A stretch of 30,049 nucleotides of DNA, from positions 1 through 30,049 of the forward strand of contig CALVIK010000077.1 in the NCBI GenBank assembly GCA_944329545.1, read 5' to 3'. A program made the position numbers and the translations under genes. The DNA is from an uncultured Bacilli bacterium. GTDB taxonomy: Bacteria; Bacillota_I; Bacilli_A; RF39; UBA660. Shown here one piece after another: positions 23,574 to 30,049 of the stretch (position 1 is its first letter; every line of letters starts with the position of its first letter). The notes under the pieces were generated by a model. The model searched no databases and had not been told where the DNA came from. It saw only the letters and a program-made list of their open reading frames with translations.

Positions 23574-24110
23574 TTACGCAGTTTTATCTTGAACAAAATT
23601 AAGTGTCATAGTTAAAGTATTAGATAACTGCGCGGCATCTGGTTGTGAAGTTATACTTGAATCATAAGTAACAGTTACCGTAAATGATGTCGTGCCACCA
23701 TTAGCAGCTACTTTCGTACCATCACTAATGCCCGCATATGAATATTTAATAGCTTGATTATTTGGCCCTTCAGTGAAAGTAATACCATCAGTATTAACCA
23801 TTGCTGGTAAAGTACCACTATTCTCAACTACTACCGTATAAGTAAGAGAATCTCCAGGACTTTTTAAATCAGTTTGAAATGTAGCCTGCGTTGCGCTGTC
23901 TACTTCCGCAAGAACATTACTAGCTGTTCCAACTGGTTCTCCTGGGGTAATACTTTTAATATGTACATCCCAAGTTGAAGTGATTTTAGCATTACCATTA
24001 ATTGTTAGTTGTTGCGCAAAAGCGGCATAACCAACTCCCATAATTAATATTACAGCAAGTAACGCGCCTATTAAAATATTTTTATTTCGAGCTTCGTGTC
24101 TTTCTTTCAT
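23574..24110 (-). CDS. TasA/camelysin-like secreted protein, paralog 3
   Basis: 178 aa. A SipW-type signal peptide (MKERHEARNKNILIGALLA to VGYAAFAQQL) is followed by the shared QQLTINGNAKITSTWDVHI and the domain with ATFQTDLKSPGDSLTYT, VVVENSGTLPAMV and SFTVTVTYD. The signal-peptide DNA is nearly identical to paralog 2, while the core has diverged more (27 of 30 residues alike at the N-terminus by eye, far fewer later). ATG 24110 with AGGAAGG (24116-24122) is chosen over an upstream start at 24146. Its promoter lacks the hairpin box of the other two, so expression may differ. First of the three in the leftward direction. Confidence 0.85.
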   Translation of the reverse strand: MKERHEARNKNILIGALLAVILIMGVGYAAFAQQLTINGNAKITSTWDVHIKSITPGEPVGTASNVLAEVDSATQATFQTDLKSPGDSLTYTVVVENSGTLPAMVNTDGITFTEGPNNQAIKYSYAGISDGTKVAANGGTTSFTVTVTYDSSITSQPDAAQLSNTLTMTLNFVQDKTA

Positions 24111-24134
24111 AATACCTTCCTTCCTATCATCTTT

Positions 24135-24163
24135 AGAATAACACACTTAAATATAAATTTCAA
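24135..24163 (-). promoter_or_regulatory. Promoter of TasA-like gene 3
   Basis: TTGAAA (24163-24158), 17-base spacer, TATTCT (24140-24135). It begins right after the stop of the preceding operon. Confidence 0.7.
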
Positions 24164-24174
24164 GCGATTTTTTG

Positions 24175-24501
24175 CTATTTTTTTAACACTTCTTTCATTT
24201 TGTCATATTGCTTATACAAATACTGCACATTATTTTCTAAAAAGAAATAATGTAAAATATAAGGAATTAAAAAACAAATTAAAATTAAAGAAACAATAGA
24301 AAATGTCCATATATAAATACTAAGCGCTAAACAAATTAAAAAAATTAAAGCGTAAAATAAAGTTACTAAAAGATGAATTAATCTTTCATGCTGGAAAAAT
24401 TGAATTTTCGTTAAATGGTTTTCTAAAGTATTTTTATTAATCTGGTTATTTGCTAATAAAGCATCGACTTCTTTAACATAATTTTCTAAATATTTTTTCA
24501 T
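24175..24501 (-). CDS. Small two-helix membrane protein of unknown function
   Basis: 108 aa; not recognised. A hydrophilic, helical N-terminus of about 40 residues (MKKYLENYVKEVDALLANN) is followed by two adjacent membrane helices (about 42-64 and 67-88) and a charged helical tail (QYLYKQYDKMKEVLKK). Its ATG overlaps the TGA of the glycosylase gene (ATGA), with AGGAGA inside that gene as ribosome site. Last gene of the ABC operon. I see no convincing terminator after it. Confidence 0.75.
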   Translation of the reverse strand: MKKYLENYVKEVDALLANNQINKNTLENHLTKIQFFQHERLIHLLVTLFYALIFLICLALSIYIWTFSIVSLILICFLIPYILHYFFLENNVQYLYKQYDKMKEVLKK

Positions 24502-24992
24502 AATCGTCTCCTATAATTTAAAATTATTTGATAACTGGCTAAAAGTTTTTCATAATTCATACTAGCATTAGCCCCACTTGTTGATGGCAAATAAATGCAA
24601 GGAATATTTGTATCTTTTAAACAAAATTTATTATAATATTTTTCTGAAATACGGCCAGTGACAAAAATTTTTTTAATTTTAGTTTTTGTCAGTAAAAAAT
24701 TAATATCGTTAACTATCACATTTTTAATCGAACTATCGCTAGAGCCAGTAATATCACATTCTTTAATCGTATCCCATAAAGCAATATGGTGTTTTTTTAA
24801 AAACATTTTTTTATCAGCGATAGTTAAAGGAGTATTTTCTTTATAAACATCCGCTAAAACTTGCCAAAAACGATTTTGTTTATGTGCATAGTAAAAACCA
24901 GTTTCTCTTGATTTAATAGAAGGAATACTACCTAAAATCAAAATTTCAGAGTTTTCATCAAAAAAAGGTTCTAATTCATGATAAACTTTCAC
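24498..24992 (-). CDS. DNA-deoxyinosine glycosylase-like protein (uracil-DNA glycosylase superfamily)
   Basis: 164 aa. LILGSIPSIKSRETGFYYAH followed by NRFWQVLADV, WDTIKECDITGSSDSSI and LPSTSGANAS fits the hypoxanthine (deoxyinosine) branch of the uracil-DNA glycosylase superfamily. These proteins start with LGSFPS-K-R-GFYY and end with LPSTSPANA; here the Pro of the last motif is Gly. Such enzymes remove hypoxanthine, the product of adenine deamination, from DNA. The start is a GTG at 24992, one base into the TAG of the permease gene, with a GGCGG-like ribosome site. Its place inside an ABC-transporter operon is unexpected. Confidence 0.8.
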   Translation of the reverse strand: MKVYHELEPFFDENSEILILGSIPSIKSRETGFYYAHKQNRFWQVLADVYKENTPLTIADKKMFLKKHHIALWDTIKECDITGSSDSSIKNVIVNDINFLLTKTKIKKIFVTGRISEKYYNKFCLKDTNIPCIYLPSTSGANASMNYEKLLASYQIILNYRRRL

Positions 24993-27229
24993 TATTCCGC
25001 CGCCTTTAAACTAGATACCATATCTAAACTACGAACCTTTTTACTTAAAATTAGATTAACTATAACTGTCGCAAGGATAATAGCCATAACAGAAACTACA
25101 TAAGACCAAGCATAAACTACCGGCATAATATCAAAAGAATAACCCATAACAGTAGAAAAAATAATTTCAACTAGTTTTTCACCAAGTGGCAAGCCAATAA
25201 TAATACCAATAATTGTCAGCCAAATATTTTGCTGACGCAAAACTTTACCAACCATTTTACTGTTAAAACCTAATACCTTTAAAGTAGCTAGTTCCCGCAT
25301 TTTTTCCGTATAAGATAAAATTCCTAAATTATAAACAACCACACTTCCTAAAAGTAAAGCTGCCATTATCATAATAACAATAAGACTACTCATCGTATTT
25401 AACATTTTACTAGTATTTTCTCTTAAATCATCTTTACTAGTATAAATAATATCATCGTTAATATCTTGATTAGTATACAAAACTGTCGGTTCATAAACAA
25501 GATTAAGTGATTCATAATAATCTTTCGTCATCGTTATATTTTGCGAACTTGGGGCTCTATTTATTTGTACTATTTCCAAAGTATATAATTTATTTATACC
25601 ATAAATTTTAAAAGTAATATTATCACCTTTTTGCAAATCTAATCTTTCAGCTAATTTTTCACTAATCATAACCCCATTGCTAGGGATGTTAATTTCTTCT
25701 TTATCGTGATTAGTATAAGTTACCATACCTTTACTATCGTCAACGCTAATAGTACTAGTAATATCTTCATCACCTTGAATTTCAATAGCAACTGTTTGCA
25801 TACTACCAGCCGCATATTTTTTAATCAATTCATTTTTATCCATAGTATCATCTAAAAGTATTTGATTTTTAAAATGGTATAAATCATCGTATTGCCAGCT
25901 AATATAATTATTTAAAGTATTAAGCATTCCAAAAGCACAAACAACTAGCATAGTCGCTCCAGCCACCCCGATAATAGCCATTAAAGAGCGCACTTTACTT
26001 CGAAAAATATCTCTTAAATTCCATTGCGTTTTAAATTTTAATTTATGCCATATTTTTAATTTTTCAACCCATGTAGCTTTAACTTTTTTAGGGGTTTTTG
26101 GCCTTAAAGTTTCAGCAGCACTACCTTCAAGTTCTTTAAAACAAGAAAAGTAACTAGCTAAAGCTATAATAAAAACAATTAAAAGACTAACAAGTAAATA
26201 AGAGTAAGGTACTTCAGCCTTTAAATAAGGAATTTCAAAATATCCCTCTTCTAAAGATAAAATATAATTACCTAAAAGGGCTGTTCCTAAAACATGACCC
26301 AAAATAACTGCTAAAAGACAAATAACAAAGCTATACATTGTATAATGTAAAATTATTTTCCCTTTTTTAAATCCTAAGGCTTTTAAAATACCAATTTCAT
26401 TTCTTTGGTTTTTAACAATTCTATTCATCGTTGTAATAACTGACAAAACCGCAATAAAAAGAAATATAAGAGGAAATATACCCGCATAAGTTTTGTGACT
26501 ATCTACTTCAGTTTTAAATGTCGCATAACTCGTATTCGCACTTCTATCAGTTACTGAAATAACATTAGTTAATTTTTCTACTTCGCTTTTCACTTTTTCT
26601 TCTTGATTAGTATCAATTAAAGTATAATTATAAATTATATTTTCCGGCCCTAAAGGATAGGCATAACTTGAAAAATAAACATACCCATAATCATCATGTG
26701 ACGGAAAAACTTGCGAAGAATCTTTCACCGCATAAATATGTTCTGGATTCATAATTAAACCAGCTATTTGTGCCGTTATTTTTAAATTATTAAATTTTAC
26801 TGTAACCGTATCGCCCACTTCATAATCAAGGGCTTTAGCTAAAGCACTATCAAACCAAACTTTATCACTATTATAAGAAAATTCTTCACCTTCAATAATA
26901 TATAAAGATGAAATATCATCAGAACTTATAAAATTAATTTCTAAAGAAGTTTTATCTTTATTAGCTAAATTCCCCGATACAGTCAATTTATTAGTTGTTT
27001 CTTTAACTCCTTTTATTTGCGCAATTTCAGTATCATTCGAAAAAGTCCCTAAAGCCCATAAATCCGGCATATTAGCTTCTTTATAAAATTTAGATGAATA
27101 TTCGTTCATACCTTCAATTTCTGAGCCAATACCAACATAAACAAATACACCTAAAAAAATCATTAAAAAGATTGCTAAAAATTGTGATAAATTATGACGA
27201 ATATCACGAAACATTTTGATAAATAACAT
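24992..27229 (-). CDS. ABC transporter permease with two FtsX-like domains
   Basis: 745 aa. An N-terminal helix (about 15-35; HNLSQFLAIFLMIFLGVFVYVG) and a large outside domain are followed by a three-helix FtsX unit (about 250-365). A second helix (about 415-435), a second outside domain and a final three-helix unit (about 610-730) repeat the pattern. NEIGILKALGFKKGKI and MRELATLKVLGFNSKMV are the two coupling segments that contact the ATPase. The family (MacB/LolCDE-like mechanotransmission) moves lipids, peptides or envelope signals, often against antimicrobial peptides. ATG 27229 forms TAATG with the ATPase stop and has AGGTGA upstream; an in-frame TTG at 27235 is less likely. Confidence 0.92.
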   Translation of the reverse strand: MLFIKMFRDIRHNLSQFLAIFLMIFLGVFVYVGIGSEIEGMNEYSSKFYKEANMPDLWALGTFSNDTEIAQIKGVKETTNKLTVSGNLANKDKTSLEINFISSDDISSLYIIEGEEFSYNSDKVWFDSALAKALDYEVGDTVTVKFNNLKITAQIAGLIMNPEHIYAVKDSSQVFPSHDDYGYVYFSSYAYPLGPENIIYNYTLIDTNQEEKVKSEVEKLTNVISVTDRSANTSYATFKTEVDSHKTYAGIFPLIFLFIAVLSVITTMNRIVKNQRNEIGILKALGFKKGKIILHYTMYSFVICLLAVILGHVLGTALLGNYILSLEEGYFEIPYLKAEVPYSYLLVSLLIVFIIALASYFSCFKELEGSAAETLRPKTPKKVKATWVEKLKIWHKLKFKTQWNLRDIFRSKVRSLMAIIGVAGATMLVVCAFGMLNTLNNYISWQYDDLYHFKNQILLDDTMDKNELIKKYAAGSMQTVAIEIQGDEDITSTISVDDSKGMVTYTNHDKEEINIPSNGVMISEKLAERLDLQKGDNITFKIYGINKLYTLEIVQINRAPSSQNITMTKDYYESLNLVYEPTVLYTNQDINDDIIYTSKDDLRENTSKMLNTMSSLIVIMIMAALLLGSVVVYNLGILSYTEKMRELATLKVLGFNSKMVGKVLRQQNIWLTIIGIIIGLPLGEKLVEIIFSTVMGYSFDIMPVVYAWSYVVSVMAIILATVIVNLILSKKVRSLDMVSSLKAAE

Positions 27230-27933
27230 TACCAATTCACCTCATCGATATTTTTGGGCTTTTTATTAACTACCGTGTTTTCAAGTTCACCATTTTTTAA
27301 ATAAATAACTTTATCAGCAATACTAGCAAATAAAGAATTATGGGTAACAATAATAACTGTATTCCCTTCGTCTTTACATTTACTATGTAAAAGTTTTAAA
27401 ACTTCGACACCGGTTTTTGAATCTAAAGCTCCCGTTGGTTCATCGCAAAGTAACAACTTTGGGGTTTTCGCCACAGCTCTAGCAATAGATACTCTTTGTT
27501 GTTCACCTCCTGATAAACTACTTGGAAATTTATTAATATGCCTAGCTAAGCCCACCGCCTTTAAAGCTTCTTTCGCTTTAACTTCTTTTTTACATACTTC
27601 TTTAATTAGTTCAACATTTTCCAAAACTGTTAAAGTCGGTAGTAAATTATAAAACTGAAAAACAAAACCAATGTTTTCACCGCGATAACTAGCCAATTTA
27701 TTTTCTTTATATTTCGTAATATCGTCACCATCGATAATAATATTGCCACCACTAGCTTTATCCATTCCACCTATTAAATTTAAAAGTGTGCTTTTACCAG
27801 CGCCTGATGGTCCTAAAACGACTACAAACTCGCCTTTAGCAATCGTAAAAGAAACATTTTTTAAAGCATAAAAAGGTTTATCACCAACAGTATATTTTTT
27901 ACTAACTTTTTTTAATTCAATGAACTTTTCCAT
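27229..27933 (-). CDS. ABC transporter ATP-binding protein (MacB/LolD-like)
   Basis: 234 aa. Walker A GPSGAGKST (41-49), Q-loop VFQFYNLLPT (about 91-100), signature LSGGEQQR (140-147), Walker B LLLCDEPTGALD (160-171) and switch His in VTHN (about 197). The conserved YxxGD...ALKNVSF start and FYNLLPTLTVLENV are typical of ATPases that work with FtsX-like permeases. It drives the permease encoded by the next gene (TAATG overlap). First gene of a four-gene operon with a clear promoter at 27951-27979 and ribosome site GGGAGG. Confidence 0.95.
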   Translation of the reverse strand: MEKFIELKKVSKKYTVGDKPFYALKNVSFTIAKGEFVVVLGPSGAGKSTLLNLIGGMDKASGGNIIIDGDDITKYKENKLASYRGENIGFVFQFYNLLPTLTVLENVELIKEVCKKEVKAKEALKAVGLARHINKFPSSLSGGEQQRVSIARAVAKTPKLLLCDEPTGALDSKTGVEVLKLLHSKCKDEGNTVIIVTHNSLFASIADKVIYLKNGELENTVVNKKPKNIDEVNW

Positions 27934-27950
27934 ACATAACCTCCCTCTTT

Positions 27951-27979
27951 ATTATACAAAACATTAAGATAATAAGCAA
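27951..27979 (-). promoter_or_regulatory. Promoter of the ABC transporter operon
   Basis: TTGCTT (27979-27974), 17-base spacer, TATAAT (27956-27951). Confidence 0.7.
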
Positions 27980-28000
27980 ATAAAAAAAAAGAAGAAGTTC

Positions 28001-28696
28001 CTAATTAAAAATTAAAATAACTATATAACTAATAAACGATAACATTAATAAATATAAAACTATACTATACATAGTATTTTTATCATTTAATTTTAAAATA
28101 TCCCGGCTAGCTATAACTAAACAAATTAAAGATAAAATAGCTGCTAAAACAATTAGTATAATAGCCACATATATTGAAATTAATATCCCGATAAAGCTTA
28201 AACCAATAGCTACAAAATTAAATATCGAAAGTGTCGTTAATATATTAAAAGTATTTTTATAATTTAAATTTACTTTAAATATTTGATTGTTAATTAAATA
28301 TAAAACTAAAGCTTGTAAGAAGTAAGCGATAATAGCGATAATAAAGCTGGTAATAAATATTTTAAAATAAGGAATATTAACGGTCGATACAACCGAATAA
28401 CTGCCAATAGTATAAGTACTAACTGTTGCTTCATATAAAGTTTTAACTACTAACATTGCAAATAAACCAGTTAAAAGACTTACAATAAAGACTAAAATAA
28501 CAGCTAAAGAAAAATTGCTTTCTTCTTTAAATTCTTTCATCGTCTTACTAGGACAAATAAACATCCCTTTTATTAAATTAATTATTTTATTAAAGCTTTC
28601 ACCAAAATCAATACTAGAAGTTTCTATTTGCTTTTGACAATTACAAACTTCGCCTTCTTCTAATTTTTTACCACAATTCGCACAATATTTTGCCAT
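28001..28696 (-). CDS. Zinc-ribbon membrane protein, Yip1-like
   Basis: 231 aa. The N-terminus is a zinc ribbon (YCANCGKKLEEGEVCNCQ, residues 4-21; Cys5, Cys8, Cys18, Cys20). A FGESFNKIINLIKGMFICPSKTM linker leads to five or six membrane helices (about 66-230), the layout of Yip1-domain proteins of Bacillota. Role unknown; Yip1 proteins in eukaryotes act in membrane traffic, but this cannot be carried over. It lies 12 bases after the TcaA-like gene, and its AGGAGG overlaps that gene's stop, so both are one operon. Confidence 0.8.
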   Translation of the reverse strand: MAKYCANCGKKLEEGEVCNCQKQIETSSIDFGESFNKIINLIKGMFICPSKTMKEFKEESNFSLAVILVFIVSLLTGLFAMLVVKTLYEATVSTYTIGSYSVVSTVNIPYFKIFITSFIIAIIAYFLQALVLYLINNQIFKVNLNYKNTFNILTTLSIFNFVAIGLSFIGILISIYVAIILIVLAAILSLICLVIASRDILKLNDKNTMYSIVLYLLMLSFISYIVILIFN

Positions 28697-28708
28697 AATA
28701 CATTCCTC

Positions 28709-29875
28709 CTAAAAATATGTTTTAAAATTATTAAAATCAATGACTTGATAACCATCATTATAAATGAAAGTTATACTAGCATAAGAACTATCATCATTTT
28801 TATCATTATCATTTTCGTAATCATAGTTGATTTTAAAAGAAACATTCAAAGCACCATCATCAGTTACATTAGCGCGATTTAAATTTACTTTTGTAAACTT
28901 AATACTAGCTAAATCCGCACTTCTTTTTTGCAAATTTTCCTTAAAATCATTATATGTTTCTTCTAAATCTTCGTCTTTAGCTAATTTATTTTTAATATCA
29001 TCATAACTTTTATCAGCTAAAGCACTATCATAAATATATTGTATATTTTTTAAAATTGCTTTTTCAATATTCTCTTTGTCTTTATCACTTAAATCATCTA
29101 AAGAAAAATCTAAGGTATCGGCATTAAAAAACGAATCGACATTAACTAGCATATTAGTTGTAACGCCCATAGGATAAACCACTTTAGCTGGATAATCTTT
29201 TTTAAAAAGCAACGGAATTTCATAAACATCGACTTCATCGCTAGATTCTTCTTCATTTAAATATTTTTTAGTAAGTGAAACTCCAGCAAGAGATACTTTA
29301 GAACCTTTCATCACTTTAATTTTATAATTACTTACTAAGTCAGTATCATCTTCCATTTTCCAAGTTGGAAAAAATAACATTTGTTTTTTCCCATCTTTGA
29401 TCAAATTAATTGTCACAGTATCCGTTTTATTATCTTCAGTTACATATTTAACATCAACTCTAGCTTCAAGACCATCTGGACTTACAGTTGTATTAGTAAC
29501 TGCATAATTAATAATTTTTTCTTCATCTTTCATTAATTTTTTAAAAACTTTTTTACTGGTAAACTCTTTATCAGGAACATTTAAATAACTATAAATTTTA
29601 TCAACATTATTATTTTTTAAAGCCGAAAAATAATCTTTAACCACTTCTTCTGGCTTAGTAATACTATTTGCCGCTAGTAACAAAACCGTTATTACTAATA
29701 TTAAGGCCATTACTACACTAATAATAATTTTAGTTTTTTTAGATAATTTTTTACTTGGTAATTTAAGATTCTTTTTTGTTTTTTGACCAGATTTGATTTT
29801 TTTCAAAGCTGCGCCACACTCTTCACAGTAATTAGCACCTTCTTTAGCTTTAGCACCACATTCTTCACAGTACAT
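28709..29875 (-). CDS. Zinc-ribbon anchored protein, TcaA/YvbJ-like
   Basis: 388 aa. The N-terminal zinc ribbon (YCEECGAKAKEGANYCEECG; Cys3, Cys6, Cys17, Cys20) and a Lys-rich linker are followed by one membrane helix (about 49-70) and an outside part. That part starts TKPEEVVKDYFSALKNNNVDKIY, a typical NTF2-like/DUF4878 opening, continues as a long middle domain and ends in a beta-rich domain (about 330-388). This order resembles TcaA of Staphylococcus and YvbJ of Bacillus, linked to cell-wall antibiotic response; similarity is by layout, so function is tentative. The cytoplasmic ribbon plus outside domain suggests signalling or wall monitoring. Confidence 0.75.
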   Translation of the reverse strand: MYCEECGAKAKEGANYCEECGAALKKIKSGQKTKKNLKLPSKKLSKKTKIIISVVMALILVITVLLLAANSITKPEEVVKDYFSALKNNNVDKIYSYLNVPDKEFTSKKVFKKLMKDEEKIINYAVTNTTVSPDGLEARVDVKYVTEDNKTDTVTINLIKDGKKQMLFFPTWKMEDDTDLVSNYKIKVMKGSKVSLAGVSLTKKYLNEEESSDEVDVYEIPLLFKKDYPAKVVYPMGVTTNMLVNVDSFFNADTLDFSLDDLSDKDKENIEKAILKNIQYIYDSALADKSYDDIKNKLAKDEDLEETYNDFKENLQKRSADLASIKFTKVNLNRANVTDDGALNVSFKINYDYENDNDKNDDSSYASITFIYNDGYQVIDFNNFKTYF

Positions 29876-29897
29876 AATAACGCCTCCTTTATACTAT

Positions 29898-29925
29898 ATT
29901 ATAAATTTTTATCTTTTAATGTCAA
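29898..29925 (-). promoter_or_regulatory. Strong promoter of the zinc-ribbon gene pair
   Basis: Consensus TTGACA (29925-29920), 16-base spacer, consensus TATAAT (29903-29898). The best SigA match in the window. Confidence 0.8.
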
Positions 29926-29993
29926 TCTCTTATGAAAAATTTCACTTAATTTTAATAATACAACACAATAAAATCAGAACTTAATTCTTCTAA

Positions 29994-30002
29994 TGCTATA
30001 GT
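29994..30002 (+). promoter_or_regulatory. Extended -10 promoter of the right-edge gene
   Basis: TGC-TATAGT, 20 bases before the start codon at 30022; no clear -35. Confidence 0.4.
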
Positions 30003-30021
30003 AATAATAAAAGGAGAAAAT

Positions 30022-30049
30022 ATGCTTTATAAAACAGGAAACTATGTAT
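30022..30049 (+). CDS. Start of a rightward gene cut by the window edge
   Basis: An ATG at 30022 has AAGGAGA (30011-30017) before it. The visible codons read MLYKTGNYV. This would fit the opening of a CarD/CdnL-type RNA-polymerase-binding regulator (a short start then G-x-x-V), but nine residues are too few to decide. Confidence 0.55.

Noticed and set aside
22204..24110. CRISPR or satellite repeats suspected from recurring sequence
   Set aside because: The repeated sequence is coding and comes from three paralogous genes; there are no regular short repeats with spacers.
24111..24174. Terminator for the ABC operon
   Set aside because: The T-rich stretch has only a 3-bp AGC/GCT stem, too weak to call; read-through into paralog 3 remains possible.
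1..30049. Mycoplasma-type code (TGA as Trp) suspected from the AT-rich, Mollicutes-like look
   Set aside because: TGA is used as a real stop in several overlapping pairs (15003-15001, 24500-24498) and after the U32 gene, while Trp is encoded by TGG.

Overview
This window looks like chromosomal DNA of an uncultured, spore-forming, strongly AT-rich member of the Bacillota, perhaps a gut lineage near Bacilli/RF39 or Erysipelotrichia; that placement is inferred. Evidence includes AGGAGG-type ribosome sites, two sporulation genes (spoVS, sspI), a Gram-positive sortase with a cell-wall sorting signal, SipW/TasA-like secreted proteins and OmpR-type two-component signalling. TGA is a normal stop (ATGA overlaps, U32 gene end), so this is code 11 and not Mycoplasma code 4. 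Almost every base is accounted for and no gap between genes exceeds 300 bases. I see no rRNA, tRNA, IS element, phage or CRISPR array.

Layout. 1-2.5 kb: the first codons of a leftward gene, a sortase-type surface protein, spoVS, a polysaccharide-deacetylase-like protein without its catalytic residues, and a small Gly/Pro/Tyr-rich coat-like protein. 2.6-5.9 kb: a leftward operon of an RDD membrane protein, a histidine phosphatase, acetate kinase and an NrnA-type DHH phosphoesterase. 5.9-8.6 kb: dusB, lemA, sspI and an unknown anchored protein. 8.6-11.5 kb: a short dnaE. 11.5-13.3 kb, rightward: sortase, a translationally coupled membrane protein, and rpmB (L28, 55 aa). 13.3-15.7 kb: an orphan prepilin and a histidine kinase/response regulator pair. 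15.8-17.5 kb: an RNHCP zinc protein followed by obg. 17.6-19.8 kb, rightward: a long U32 protein of RlhA type.

19.8-24.2 kb is the most distinctive part. It holds a DUF5305 protein, a Ser-His (SipW/ER-type) signal peptidase with an unusual polytopic N-terminal half, and three tandem paralogous TasA/camelysin-like secreted proteins. Each paralog has its own promoter and terminator. The mature N-terminal strand is almost invariant among the three, and two share a promoter plus a start-proximal hairpin box. It reads as a compact machine for making a secreted fibre or surface layer.

24.2-30 kb: a four-gene overlapping operon (ABC ATPase, FtsX-like permease, deoxyinosine-type DNA glycosylase, small membrane protein), then two zinc-ribbon membrane proteins (Yip1-like and TcaA-like), and the start of a rightward gene cut by the window edge.

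Organisation is compact. Many gene pairs overlap by TAATG, TAGTG or ATGA, and several promoters have their -35 element inside the end of the preceding gene or its terminator.
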